Below, one piece after another: positions 35,826-46,600 of a stretch of DNA of 64,000 bases. This stretch comes from Spirochaetales bacterium (lineage in GTDB: Bacteria > Spirochaetota > Spirochaetia > ARS1246): the NCBI GenBank assembly GCA_002688185.1, contig NZCE01000042.1:1-64000 (forward strand), given 5' to 3'. The notes beneath the pieces were generated by a model that saw only the letters and a program-made list of their open reading frames with translations, did not search any database and was not told the origin of the DNA. Every line of letters begins with the position of its first letter. The first letter of the stretch is position 1. Position numbers and translations under genes: made by a program.

Positions 35826-36620
35826 TTGCCTGGTAAGATGGACGAACGAGATAACATAGCGATTTTTCATTTATATAGAAAAGACGGAACGGCATTATTT
35901 CTTCACCCTTTTGAAAGCTTGGACAAGCTGGTATCTATTTTGAGAAAGGGTGAGGTCGTTGGGAAATATGGCAAGGAGCCAAGGGTAGAATCCCTGACGC
36001 TTTTTAGAAATGATCTGTACCGGATGATTGAAGACGCCGTAAAGAGTTGGGTGATGGAGGTTAAATTTATTCCACGCTTCATCATGTCGGCGGCGGTATT
36101 TCTTCTCTCTTATCTTTTTTTATCATTTGTAATACGAGATCCCTTACCCGTCGTTGATGAAATCCTCATCGGGGCAGGATTGTCCATAGTTACCTACTAT
36201 TTTCTCAGCCGTAGAGATCAGCGCAGCAACCTTGCGTTAAAAACAAGGGTGGAGCTGAGAACGGCGGTTGATCGCATAGTGTTCCATGAGGATCCGTTTA
36301 TGAGAGACGTAGAAAACGCCCTACAGAGAAATGAGGCAGAAAGCAGGGAGAAAATTCTCGCCCAAATGCTGGCGGATGCGGATGCCAGGTTTAGTATTGC
36401 GGATGCCGGAGACGCCAGCCAACTCCTTGGATATCTAGAAAAGCGATTCAGCACAAAGGAATATCGCAAACAGGAGAGGCTTCTCTCCAAGATTCAGGGC
36501 AAATCTCGAGCAAATTCGGATGTTGAGGTGTTGAGCCGTTGGAGTGAATCAAAAAAAATCGACCTTTCTTTATTTGAAATCTACAGACGGGTTAAAAAAA
36601 GCTATAAGCAGGTGAAGTAG
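35826..36620 (+). CDS. Membrane protein with two TM helices, unknown function
   Basis: I do not recognise the family. The 264-residue protein has a cytoplasmic-type N-terminus, two adjacent transmembrane helices near residues 83-120 (FIMSAAVFLLSYLFLSFVIR and ILIGAGLSIVTYYFLS) and a charged helical C-terminal domain of about 140 residues (VELRTAVDRIVFHEDPFMRD onward). I start at TTG 35826, six bases after GGGAG; ATG 35838 is the alternative. It follows the cNMP-binding protein by 66 bases in the same direction, so a shared role in signalling is possible but unproven. Confidence 0.65.
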   Translation: MPGKMDERDNIAIFHLYRKDGTALFLHPFESLDKLVSILRKGEVVGKYGKEPRVESLTLFRNDLYRMIEDAVKSWVMEVKFIPRFIMSAAVFLLSYLFLSFVIRDPLPVVDEILIGAGLSIVTYYFLSRRDQRSNLALKTRVELRTAVDRIVFHEDPFMRDVENALQRNEAESREKILAQMLADADARFSIADAGDASQLLGYLEKRFSTKEYRKQERLLSKIQGKSRANSDVEVLSRWSESKKIDLSLFEIYRRVKKSYKQVK

Positions 36621-36630
36621 CAGTTTTTGT

Positions 36631-37842
36631 CTATTGTAGCGATTTTAGCCGATCTCTGTTTTCCTGCTGTCGCTTCACTTCCGCAAGATAGTCTATTGCA
36701 GGGACAAAACCAGGATCAAGCTCTATGGCTCGCTCAAATGCGGCAATAGCCTTATCTAAATTTCCATCGGCAAACTCTTCCACGCCTATGAGATAGTACT
36801 CATCGACCCTATTGCGCAGCGCAAGCCGCCCTTCATCCCCAAGGTTAATCTTAGCCTCTATGCTAAATCGGTCGAACGCTTCAAATTGGGTTGATAAATC
36901 AAGAGTGTAATTGGCCACGAAGCTAACATTTTTAAGGTCAACTGAGCCGCCGAGAGTGAACCTTGGATTTGCTCCTCTGTAGTTGAATCCACTCTGAATT
37001 GAGAAAAAATCCGTGACCGATACGTCCAGTCCACCGGCCATGTTAATCTGCTCAGCCCCTTGGCCGTACCCCACTGGTATATTCAAGTCATACGCAATGA
37101 TGATCGGCCTAAATGGTGAATACGCCAACCCAAGGGTGACCGCGGTAGGCAGGGGCTCGTTTTTGACCATAGGCCCGAGATTCTTCAAAACAACGCCGAT
37201 TGAAAAGTTTTTGCTTCTGGAAGAATAAAATTTTAAAAAATTCAGCCGAGTGAGTGCACCTACGTCCAAAAGACCGGCCAACGCCGATTGATCGGAAACC
37301 GTAGTTGCCGGCACTGATCTATATGCAACTTTTACGTTGGCGCCAAGCGCAACACCATAAAAATGGTAGCTCGAAAAAAAGTTGTATGAAACATTCGCGG
37401 TTGCAACGGTCTCCGAATAATATCCGCTTCCTATCCGTTCCCCAAAATCGTTGTACGAGGAAAAAGGCACATAGAGAAATTTTCCGCCAAAGCCGATCCC
37501 CAAGTCGTTGAGCCTCATCGTGTAGACAACACCCTCGAGATTGGAATCGGCGATCCAATTATTGTGGAGAAACGACAGTTCAGTGTTATCCAGCACGGAG
37601 CTCGCGGATGGATTAGCCTCCATATAGCCGCTATCTAATGCGACCGCCGAGTAAGCGGTGCCCATTCCCTCGTATTTGCCACCCGTGGGCACCATGAGGG
37701 TTGGAAAAACCGTGAGACCGGTGTTAGGATCGCTAAAAATATCTGAAAACTCTTCAGCTTTGTCGTAAATCTCGGCCATGTCTAGTCCGCCGGCCGAAAA
37801 GGAAATAGCGATGAGCAGAACGCTGACCCATATATGCTTCAT
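36631..37842 (-). CDS. UPF0164 family exported protein with C-terminal TPR (FadL/PorV-like barrel)
   Basis: The protein (403 residues) has a signal peptide (KHIWVSVLLIAISFSAGGLD) and then the UPF0164 core: PTGGKYEGMGTAYSAVALDS, GIGFGGKFLYVPFSSYNDFG, strand-turn-strand repeats to about residue 345. This family of outer-membrane barrels is well represented in Treponema, where members are modelled on FadL long-chain fatty-acid channels. The last 55 residues are a TPR pair (LIGVEEFADGNLDKAIAAFE, RAIELDPGFVPAIDYL), which would lie in the periplasm and may dock partners. It is divergent from the large repeat-protein gene. Hydrophobic solute uptake is inferred from family models. Confidence 0.85.
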   Translation of the reverse strand: MKHIWVSVLLIAISFSAGGLDMAEIYDKAEEFSDIFSDPNTGLTVFPTLMVPTGGKYEGMGTAYSAVALDSGYMEANPSASSVLDNTELSFLHNNWIADSNLEGVVYTMRLNDLGIGFGGKFLYVPFSSYNDFGERIGSGYYSETVATANVSYNFFSSYHFYGVALGANVKVAYRSVPATTVSDQSALAGLLDVGALTRLNFLKFYSSRSKNFSIGVVLKNLGPMVKNEPLPTAVTLGLAYSPFRPIIIAYDLNIPVGYGQGAEQINMAGGLDVSVTDFFSIQSGFNYRGANPRFTLGGSVDLKNVSFVANYTLDLSTQFEAFDRFSIEAKINLGDEGRLALRNRVDEYYLIGVEEFADGNLDKAIAAFERAIELDPGFVPAIDYLAEVKRQQENRDRLKSLQ

Positions 37843-38005
37843 TCAATAAGAAATATACTGCATGGCTGGCGAATATTCTATGTTCAGCGGCTTTATATTT
37901 GTTACTCTGTGCTGGCGGTTACACGTCAAGGCAATGCAGTTGCTTCTCACATCACGGGCCATATTTGCCGATAATGTGATAGATTAAGGGAGGGGTAGAG
38001 AAAAT

Positions 38006-41000
38006 TTGCCCTTGTCTCCATATAAACTCAAGAGCTGGCTCTTTCTCATAGCGGCATGTTGTGTCACCGTGGGTGTGGTGTGCGCTGGGGGCAAAAATGA
38101 GCAAATTGAGCGTATCCAACAATTATTTGAAGAAAAAGAATTCCAGGAGGCTATGGCAGTCCTCCAAGAGGTTCTTGTTGAGGATCCTGACCGCTTTGAT
38201 GAGCTGCAGAAATTTCATGAAGCTTATTTGGCAATTCAAAAGGCAATTTCGGAACTTGAAGAGGGGATAATTGAAGACATCAAGAAAGAAAATCCCGCGG
38301 GAATCTACGAAAAAATTGGACTCATAAGTCTGCTGGATCCTAAACCGAATGAGTACCGCTCCGCCGTACTCGAAGATTTCCGATACGAGGCCGGCAGTAT
38401 AATAAGCAATAATCAAATAGCGAGTCTCATGGATCAAGCCTTTCTACTGGTTTCTCAACAGAAATATTGGGAGGCAATCGATCTCTATCTCACTGGGGTT
38501 GGGATTGGCTACGAGCTGTTTGAAACCCTAGAGTTTGGGAATATTGCAAAGAATCAGGTGAAATCATCGCGAGAGCAGTTGGCCGTATCATCCAGTGACT
38601 TTCTGGCGGCTGAAGAGAGCCTATCGAGCCTCGTGGAGATTAATAATGAGGAGTTTGCTCAGAAGAATCTGCAGGTTTTGGATCAGGCAGTAGGGGACCT
38701 CTCGGATCAGCTCATCAATATTGTGGGCTTTCAGGGACAGGTCGCCTTCCAGGAATCTGCTTTGCAGGCCGTAAGGAGCTCCCTACGTGACCTCAGGGAA
38801 GATCGCAGGGACATTTATTACCTGAGATATCTTGATAATCTACTTAACGGCCGCTCTGAATACGAAGGCGAGGAGGGAATTCGTTGGTCCATGCATTCGA
38901 TTTGGCGGGGCACTCTCGAAAATCTGGATGCGCAGACCAGAGCGCTGCTGGAAGATCTTAGCGTACTCGCAAATCAGGCGTTTATCGCAGGTGATTGGGT
39001 TGCGGCCGAAAAGTTCTACGGTGATTTGCTCCTCTATGCGCCCACAGCCGCGACCGTCTTTGCTCTTTGGCCTTCAGTAATTTCGGTTTCGCCAGGGTTT
39101 GTCTTTTCTGAAGAAGAGAAGAATCTGCTGACAGATACCGGAGACTCCATGGTCGATGCGAGAGCCGCCGAAATTTTAGCGCAATTGCACATAGATCTTA
39201 TTCCGGCGTACGAGCGTGTAGAAGCATTATTGGGTGTTGCCGTCGGGGACGATGCCGATGTGCTTTCGGCGCATAGGATAGACATCAGCTCAGTGTTGGA
39301 TGTCCTCGACACCATGACAGGGCGTGCAGCCGAGGATGGCCGTTACTTTTCCGAGCTTGCCGGGAGCGGTCTTCAGACTGCCTCGGAAATCTCACAATTT
39401 TCCGATCTCCTTGCCTCAATAGGAAATAATATTTCCCTCACGAGCGCTTTGGACGTGGAGTTTGCCAGGAAAATCGTGGACATAGAAGTCTCCGCTTTAA
39501 CGGCACGACTTGCGACGATATCTGAAGACGCAAAAAAAGCAGACGACCTAGTGCTGGAGGTGGCCCGGATTCTCGAGAAAGGCGAGGCGCCGGATGAAGG
39601 GACGGTAACCACGCTATACAGCAACCCAAATCTGAGCCTTGAAATTGCGGCTAAGACTGGGAACGAGATAGCGAGTTTGGATGATGACGCCGGGGTTACG
39701 ATTAGCCGGCTGCGGAACGACAAGAGTGAAGTCCTAAATGATCCAGGAATGATAGCAGGTCTCCAAAAGGGAACGGCGCTGTCAGAGCAGATACGCAAAA
39801 CCATGTTGGACATTGATCGCATTGGCTCCGCGTCATCTATCTATCGGGATTTCATCCCGGGATATCTGCGATCTCATGCGGTCAGGACCTCATCATCGAT
39901 ATTTGATATAGATCAACTATCGCTTGCGCGGAATGACATAAATGTGGTCCTTGATATATTTGAAGAAGCAGAACTAGATATAGCTGCAGAGCAAGAGAAA
40001 TTGGCGGCTTTGGAATCCGAAGGTATTGACGTTCAATTGGCCGGGGATCAGTTGTCGGACATGAATGACCTCCTAGCAAAGATACTATCTGAAATGCTGT
40101 TTTTTGATCTTCAGTTTGCCACGAGAATTTCTGATCTACGCATCGGGGTTCTCTCGGAGATATATACGCCGATTGGAGAAAACATTCTAGCCGCCGAGGA
40201 ATTTATGAGCGAAACGGTGTCTATGCTTAGGCGCCGGGATCCCGGCGATAAAGATACCGTCGAGCCACTTGAATCTTATCCCCGTGAAAGTGAGATTCTT
40301 GCGATTACCGCTGCCGATGACCTTCTCGAACTGAGAAATGATGCTGAACTTACAATGGAAGATCTGCGGACCGATAAAAATGAGATCTTAGAGAACTCGA
40401 GCATGGTTTTGAGCCTCTCAAACGGAGACCTCCTGATCGATTACATCGATGAATCGTTGCACGATTCCAATCGAATACAGAGGGTAGTTGAGCTCTACCA
40501 AGATTTTGTCCCGGTGTACCTTCGCAGTGACGCCATTAGAGTGCTATCCCCGGGATTGGCGGTCGTTGAGCTTGTGGAAAGGCGCGGGAAGATCGATAAC
40601 CTAGTTGGTTCATTCAAGCTGGTTGGCGAAAAAACCGACCGTGAAATGTCACTGCTCATGAGACGCGGAGAGGACGGCGAAAACATAACAATTGAAAAGT
40701 CCCAATATGATGAGATTTTGAGTTTTGTTCAGACGAATGTCTCGGATCTCTTGGAATTGGACGTACAAATGGCAAGACGTATCGCGGAAATGCGAATCGA
40801 AGCGCTGGCTGAGCAGTATGTGGCAGCGGCGGATCAGGTGCGTAGAGCCGACGAGTTTGTTTTAGACACTGCGTTCACCCTTGGTGATAGGCAACCGGGA
40901 GATGAAGCGGCCGCGGCGGCTCTCCGGTCATATCCTGCGGCAGGACGTGACATTGCCGAAAGCGCACAGCAGGACTTAGCAAGCCTTCTTGCCGCAACAA

Positions 41001-42652
41001 AAACAGTGATGGATGTTTTGCAGAATGATAAGCTTGAAATTCTCAAGGATCCGGGTCTTATGCAAAGAATGGCGCGGGGGGAAGAGTTGATCGGTGAGAT
41101 CGAAAGCTCCTTGTCTGCGATAGATCGAATTTTCACAATGACCGGTCTGCACCGAGATGTAGTGCCGACATATCTCCGCACCGACGGTATACGAAATGTT
41201 CAACCGGGAACCGACATCGCAGAGTTGATGATTAAAAGACATCAGATCGATGAGATTAGCGGATCGCTTTACAAAATGCTTGAAAGCGTCTCAGAAAACC
41301 TTGACGAGTACACAATTCTCGCCCGAGGCGGCCTAGATACACGAGAGGCAAACAGCCAGCTCACGGAGCTCGGGGATTTTTTGACGGCTAACCTTGCCGG
41401 CATGACGCTTTTTGATATTCAATTCGCCGATCGCATAGCAAATGCAAAAATCGGGGCCCTCGCTAAACAGTATGTGGCGGCGGCGGACCGGGTGCAAAAA
41501 GCCGACGAGTTTGTTCTAAACACTGCGTTCACCCTTGGTGATAGACAGCCCGGAGACGAAGCGGCCGCTGCGGCTCTCCAATCATATCCGATGGAAGGAC
41601 GGGACTTAGCTGAAGGCGTACAGCGGGACTTGACTGTTCTCCTCGCTGACACAAATACGGTGATGGGAGAATTGCAGAATGATAAGCCTGAAGTTCTTAA
41701 AAGTCCGGGCGTCACGCAGCGACTGGCGGTGGGTGAAGAGCTAATTGATAAAATCGACGGCTCGTTGGTCGAAGTTGATCGAATATTCTCGATGACAGGT
41801 CTTCACCGAGACGTCGTGCCTGTGTACCTCCGTACCGATGAGATTAGGACCGTTCAACCGGAAGCCGACGCGCCTGAGTTGATGATTAAAAGGCGTCAAC
41901 TCGATGAAATCAGTCGTTCGTTCGTCATAATACGTGAGAAAGTTTCCACGACGCTTGACCAGTACGGGATCTTGGCCGAAGGCGGCGTAGATACACAAGA
42001 GGCAAGCAAGCAGCTTTCGGAGCTCGACGATTTTTTGGCGGCCAACCTCACCGATATGAGCCTATATGACATCCAATTCGCCGGCCGAATTGCCGAAGCG
42101 AAAATCGGCGACCTCGCTGACAGATTTGAGCCCATAGACGGACAGGTCGAAGAGGCAAAAACGCTGGTGGAGGGAATAGCGGTAACGTTGGAAGGCGAAG
42201 AGCTTTCAGAGGCCGAAACCGTGGCGGTCCTCAACAAATTTCCAGACGAAAGCCGGCGGCTTGCAGTCGATGCCCGTGGAAAACTGACCGTCCTCGATGA
42301 TGAGGCTCGGGGCACCATGGGAGCACTCAGAACTGACAAAGATACCGTACTGCGAGATCCGGGCGTGACGGGCAGACTTTCACTCGGGGACGCTCTGCTC
42401 ACCTGCATGGATGAGTCTGCTCAGGAAATCGCCCGAATCCTGGCGCTCGCGGCAGAGGAAATTGCCCTGGCCGAGCAATACCGGGAGGAAACCTTCGCCT
42501 TTCTTGATGACGCCGCCGATTCCCTAGATGCGGAGAAAGTGGGAGATGCTCGCGCATTAATCACGGCCGCTGTGCGCTCAATGGCGATCTCACTTTCACA
42601 CCAGAAAAAAGACGATTTTCAGGCAGAAGTCGATCGGAGAACCGGATGTTGA
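38006..42652 (+). CDS. 1548-residue exported protein made of 218-residue repeats
   Basis: After a signal peptide (SWLFLIAACCVTVGVVCAGG) come TPR-like helices (residues 30-60) and then, from residue 486, repeats of exactly 218 residues: 486-703, 704-921, 922-1139, 1140-1357 and an incomplete fifth from 1358. A half repeat precedes the first (IDLIPAYERVEALLG). Each unit runs from FARKI/FADRI-like helices through a TFTLGDRQPGDEAAAAAL-type loop to LHRDVVPTYLRTDGIRNVQP and a further helix pair. All parts look helical, so I infer a long periplasmic rod or scaffold. Translation starts at TTG 38006 behind GGGAGGGG. It overlaps the next gene by 7 bases. I do not know its function. Confidence 0.8.
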   Translation: MPLSPYKLKSWLFLIAACCVTVGVVCAGGKNEQIERIQQLFEEKEFQEAMAVLQEVLVEDPDRFDELQKFHEAYLAIQKAISELEEGIIEDIKKENPAGIYEKIGLISLLDPKPNEYRSAVLEDFRYEAGSIISNNQIASLMDQAFLLVSQQKYWEAIDLYLTGVGIGYELFETLEFGNIAKNQVKSSREQLAVSSSDFLAAEESLSSLVEINNEEFAQKNLQVLDQAVGDLSDQLINIVGFQGQVAFQESALQAVRSSLRDLREDRRDIYYLRYLDNLLNGRSEYEGEEGIRWSMHSIWRGTLENLDAQTRALLEDLSVLANQAFIAGDWVAAEKFYGDLLLYAPTAATVFALWPSVISVSPGFVFSEEEKNLLTDTGDSMVDARAAEILAQLHIDLIPAYERVEALLGVAVGDDADVLSAHRIDISSVLDVLDTMTGRAAEDGRYFSELAGSGLQTASEISQFSDLLASIGNNISLTSALDVEFARKIVDIEVSALTARLATISEDAKKADDLVLEVARILEKGEAPDEGTVTTLYSNPNLSLEIAAKTGNEIASLDDDAGVTISRLRNDKSEVLNDPGMIAGLQKGTALSEQIRKTMLDIDRIGSASSIYRDFIPGYLRSHAVRTSSSIFDIDQLSLARNDINVVLDIFEEAELDIAAEQEKLAALESEGIDVQLAGDQLSDMNDLLAKILSEMLFFDLQFATRISDLRIGVLSEIYTPIGENILAAEEFMSETVSMLRRRDPGDKDTVEPLESYPRESEILAITAADDLLELRNDAELTMEDLRTDKNEILENSSMVLSLSNGDLLIDYIDESLHDSNRIQRVVELYQDFVPVYLRSDAIRVLSPGLAVVELVERRGKIDNLVGSFKLVGEKTDREMSLLMRRGEDGENITIEKSQYDEILSFVQTNVSDLLELDVQMARRIAEMRIEALAEQYVAAADQVRRADEFVLDTAFTLGDRQPGDEAAAAALRSYPAAGRDIAESAQQDLASLLAATKTVMDVLQNDKLEILKDPGLMQRMARGEELIGEIESSLSAIDRIFTMTGLHRDVVPTYLRTDGIRNVQPGTDIAELMIKRHQIDEISGSLYKMLESVSENLDEYTILARGGLDTREANSQLTELGDFLTANLAGMTLFDIQFADRIANAKIGALAKQYVAAADRVQKADEFVLNTAFTLGDRQPGDEAAAAALQSYPMEGRDLAEGVQRDLTVLLADTNTVMGELQNDKPEVLKSPGVTQRLAVGEELIDKIDGSLVEVDRIFSMTGLHRDVVPVYLRTDEIRTVQPEADAPELMIKRRQLDEISRSFVIIREKVSTTLDQYGILAEGGVDTQEASKQLSELDDFLAANLTDMSLYDIQFAGRIAEAKIGDLADRFEPIDGQVEEAKTLVEGIAVTLEGEELSEAETVAVLNKFPDESRRLAVDARGKLTVLDDEARGTMGALRTDKDTVLRDPGVTGRLSLGDALLTCMDESAQEIARILALAAEEIALAEQYREETFAFLDDAADSLDAEKVGDARALITAAVRSMAISLSHQKKDDFQAEVDRRTGC
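39461..42652 (+). repeat. Tandem in-frame repeat array of 654-base units
   Basis: Unit boundaries are 39461, 40115, 40769, 41423 and 42077, each exactly 654 bases apart, with the last unit cut short and divergent after about 42400. Units three and four are the most alike, for example ACTGCGTTCACCCTTGGTGA occurs in both at a 654-base offset, so they stem from a recent duplication. Other units are related mainly at the protein level. Confidence 0.85.
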
Positions 42653-43644
42653 ATAGGAGGATAAATGACGCCGAGATATTTATCGTAATAGCGGAGGTCC
42701 GAACCCTCATAAACAGTGCTCGAACGTTGTACTCCCGTCAAGAATATCAGTTTGCTCAGCGGGACTTGCTTGACGCTCAGGCGCAGTGGGCTACCGTGAA
42801 AACCGAGCCCCAACAGGAGGTCGAGTATTGGCTCGACATCGTGCGAACGGCTTTATTGGCAAAAATCGGAAGAGATATCTCGGATAGAGATCCTCTCTTC
42901 CAGGTGATGAGGCAGCACCTAAACTACGCACAGGAGAACTATCTCGGCGCCCTCAATCTGTTGGAATCCCGGGCAAGGATCGATGCTCTCAGAAAATTGG
43001 ACGACGTTGAAAAAAACCTACTCAACGTTTTGGCAAGGTATCCGTACAACGATGAGGCGAATATTCTCAACTGGAAAGTACTTGAGATTCGAGACCCGGA
43101 TAAATACGCGAGGGATTTTAGTGAACTTATCGCATCTGCTAGGCGCAACTTGAGCGAAAATGTCTCCCAGGCTTACAACGATCTTCAGACAGTAAAGCTA
43201 ATCAGTCCCGGCTTTGCAGACTTGGATGAGTTAATACTCAACGCTGAATACGCGCTTGGGATAAAGACGCGGCCGCCGGACCCCGTAAAGACGAGGCAAT
43301 CCGTCGATTTTTACGCGCAAGCCGCAGAATTAGTTGAGTCCGGAGATGATGAAGATCTGTCGGCCGCCTTAGAGCTGTTGGACAGGGCGTTGCGCGAAGA
43401 TCCGGACAATGCTCAGGCGCAGGATCTGAAAGATACGATCAGTGCGCAGCTAGGAGGGAATGTGGCCACATCATTGGCCAGCGAAGATATGCGATTTTAC
43501 CTCCAGGCGGTGCAGCTGTTTCTTGATAATAAGGCAGGAGAGGCCCTACTTATTACAAATAAGCTTATGCAGAATCCGAACAACCGCAATTACCCGGATT
43601 TGGTGAATTTGCAGGAACGGATAAAGGCCAGTTTGCAGTTATGA
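42646..43644 (+). CDS. TPR-like helical protein without a signal peptide
   Basis: The 332-residue protein is all-helical, with TPR-like pairs near the start (LINSARTLYSRQEYQFAQRD), middle (NVLARYPYNDEANILNWKVL) and end (LSAALELLDRALREDPDNAQ, FLDNKAGEALLITNKLMQNP). It has no signal peptide although both neighbours are exported. Its ATG overlaps the end of the repeat protein by 7 bases, with GGAG upstream, so it could be translated by coupling. Alternatively the two may once have been one polypeptide that a frameshift has split, which would explain the missing signal. It overlaps the next gene by four bases (ATGA). Confidence 0.75.
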   Translation: MLNRRINDAEIFIVIAEVRTLINSARTLYSRQEYQFAQRDLLDAQAQWATVKTEPQQEVEYWLDIVRTALLAKIGRDISDRDPLFQVMRQHLNYAQENYLGALNLLESRARIDALRKLDDVEKNLLNVLARYPYNDEANILNWKVLEIRDPDKYARDFSELIASARRNLSENVSQAYNDLQTVKLISPGFADLDELILNAEYALGIKTRPPDPVKTRQSVDFYAQAAELVESGDDEDLSAALELLDRALREDPDNAQAQDLKDTISAQLGGNVATSLASEDMRFYLQAVQLFLDNKAGEALLITNKLMQNPNNRNYPDLVNLQERIKASLQL

Positions 43645-46600
43645 TGCGCTCTAGGAAGCTTATCGTCATATTGCTGATCTGCGCAGTTGCCCCTATCGGT
43701 TTCAGCCAGTTTGGCGATACGGGAATATATTGGGAGTATCCCGATATTCTGGTTCCCTCACCGGCAAAGTATCTTAAGGTCGCGGACAACAATAACAACG
43801 TAGCTCTAGTCTGGCAGGAGAGCCGGATTTCCGAGGCTAACCGTGGTGAAATATACCTGTCCCTCAGATATAAATCTGGTGTGGAAGATTGGTTCGGCCT
43901 GCATCGCTTCGCCGGACCGTATCCCTTCGTTGGACGAGAAGTTCCTATTTATTCGGCAGTAATCGACGAGCATGGGACTGTATATGTCGCCATACTGGCC
44001 GGAAGCCGGAGCGTGGAGATCTACCGGATGCTGAGCGGCGAAACCGAGATCCGGGAAATTTCCACCATAGAAATGGCGGCAACTACTGTCGCGCCTCACC
44101 TTTTTATTGGCTCAAATGGAGGACTACTGCTCTTTCTCACCCAAGATATACTCGAGGAAACCGTAGAGATCTCGGAATTGGAGGGTAGGGGAACCACGGC
44201 GATTTTTTATTCGAAATCTGATGACGGGCAGGAATGGGGTAATTTTGTGCCGTTTGTTGAAGATGATGCCCTTAAAGTAACTCTTCATTTTCTTCCGAGG
44301 CACGCGGCGCTAGGCCAGAGAGATTACGTGGTCTTTCAGTCGTATATGAGTGAAGAGGCAAATCCGGGGCGCTCCAGCAACCAGCTGTTTGTCAAGCAAA
44401 GTGCAGACTATGGGGCCTCTTGGTCGGTTGCTAAAAGACTAACCAATTACTCTGAAGTGATTGGCGGATCGGTGCGCTCTCCCGGCGAATTTGACAATCA
44501 GAACGCCCACCTGTACCCCGTCGACGGTAAAATCGTGATGACGTGGGAGCGCAGCGCCAACCTCGCAAACCCGCAGATATATTACGCTGAGCTCAATGCA
44601 TCATCAGACATTGTTGGTATACCTGAACGGGTGAGTCAGGGAGGCAGAGCCACACACGCGCCTCAGGGATTTTGGTTCCGCGACCGGCTGTATCTTCACT
44701 GGTTTGACGATCGAGAGGGTACCGAGCACATTATTCTTGCCTATAAGAGGGGAGGTCTGCTATGGGCCGAGAGCGTCATAAGCCGAGGACTTGAGGGCGC
44801 GTCTCTTTTTGCGGCACCGTTCGTCCTAAACTCCGAGTTACACTTCGCCTGGGAAAATCGAAATGGTTTCTTATCCTCAATTGCCTATCTTGGACCCGAT
44901 CACACGGTTGTGGCCCCCATTCTCCGGCCGGGGGATTTCCGTGAAGGAGAACGGTACGGCCGCGATAGCTTTGCTGTAAACTGGAATTTGCCCGCTGATA
45001 GCACGGGTATCGAGGGCTTTTCGGTAGTATGGGACCGTGATCCTGAGGGCGTTCCAATGCAAGAGGTGACTTTATCGGCGGACAACCGAAGTATGGAGAC
45101 GAGACTCCCGGAAGACGGCTACTGGTACGCTCACATTTCCGCGAAGGACCACGCGGGGAATTGGTCCAAGCCGTCTACAGTATCGGTGATTCGTGACACC
45201 ACTCCTCCTGAACAGGTAGAGTTTATAGAGCCGGAGATGGACGAAAATGGCTATCTCGTCTCAAATACCTTTGGCTTCTCGTGGAAGCCGCCTAAAGATG
45301 AAGATCTAGCCGGGTATAGCTACAGATTGCAGTATCTGGACACGTATCGGAAGACGCTGGAATATACGGCAGCGGCGCTCAAGCGACCCGCAGTTGGAAT
45401 TAATCTACGGACGCCGGAAATATCGATTCGCAATCGCGATAACGGGCTGTGGGCACTGAGCGTTACATCCATCGACAGCGTAGGAAATGCGGGATTTCCC
45501 ACTTTTCTTTTTTTTCGGTTGGATAAATATGTCCCGGAGACTTACATCACATCGGTAGGTACCGCCGAGGATGACCTTGGGCGAATTTCTATCGAGATAA
45601 TAGGTCGAGGGTTTAACGTAGGCGGAAATGTAAACAGAATAGTACTCGATACCGATAGGAAGGCACCGTGGGACTACGTATACTCATTCGATCTGGGGTC
45701 ATATCGCGTGGATACCGATCGCAAGATTTCGGGATTGATCCTAGAGGGGTTGGGTGAGGGCGACTACTGGCTGGGAGTCGAGCATCCTCTCCGAGGACTG
45801 CATTTTGCGCCTAGGTCCCTTGCTGTTGAGCCTATGGGGAAAATAAAATTTGGGGATTTTGCCGCCACACGCCCCGTTAGATTCTTTTTTTCGCCGTCAG
45901 GCAAATTTCCACTACCGTTTAACACCATCGTAGTACTGATGATTCTATCCCTTCTGGGATTCCTCTTGGTTTTCTCCTTTCAACGTATGGCAGTCGTCGC
46001 GCGAGAGGGGAAAATGCTCCGCGTCGAGGTGACAAAATTACTGAGCGAGGAGATGCCGGAAACGCAACGCAGAGAAAGGATTCGAGAGATGAAAAGAAAA
46101 GGAATGGGCCTCAGGGTCAAGTTTTCATTTATAACCATTCTATTGGTGATAAGCACGGTGCTCCTTGTTGCCTTTCCGCTGCTTGTGATAATGACAAACA
46201 CCCAGGAGCGGATCTTGGCCGAAGGTTTGGAAGACAAGGCGGCGGTAATGCTCGACAGCGCGGCATCCGGTGCAAGATCGTATCTCCCGGAGAAGGAGGC
46301 GTTTCAGCTCGGCTTACTTACCCGGCAATCTGAGGGAGTGGATGAAGCCCTTTATATCACCATTACCGGTGAGGGCAGCACGGACGTCGAGAACACGGGC
46401 TATATCTGGGCCACCAACGATTCCAACATTGAGGACAAAATCAACACCGACGACTTCAATCTTGGGCTTTCGAGATTAGACGACGGCGTTACGCCCCTAA
46501 CTGACGGACTTTCGCAACGTCTGGAGGAACTGGCAAACCAGGAGGTATCCGAGCTGCGGAAAAGGTCCGACGAGCTTCGCGATCAGCAGGCGGCGATATT

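Noticed and set aside
41896..42408. 170-codon serine-rich frame antisense to the repeat protein
   Set aside because: Low-complexity shadow created by the acidic and alanine-rich sense codons.
39461..42652. The repeat array as a CRISPR or mobile repeat
   Set aside because: The units are in-frame coding repeats of 654 bases without spacers.
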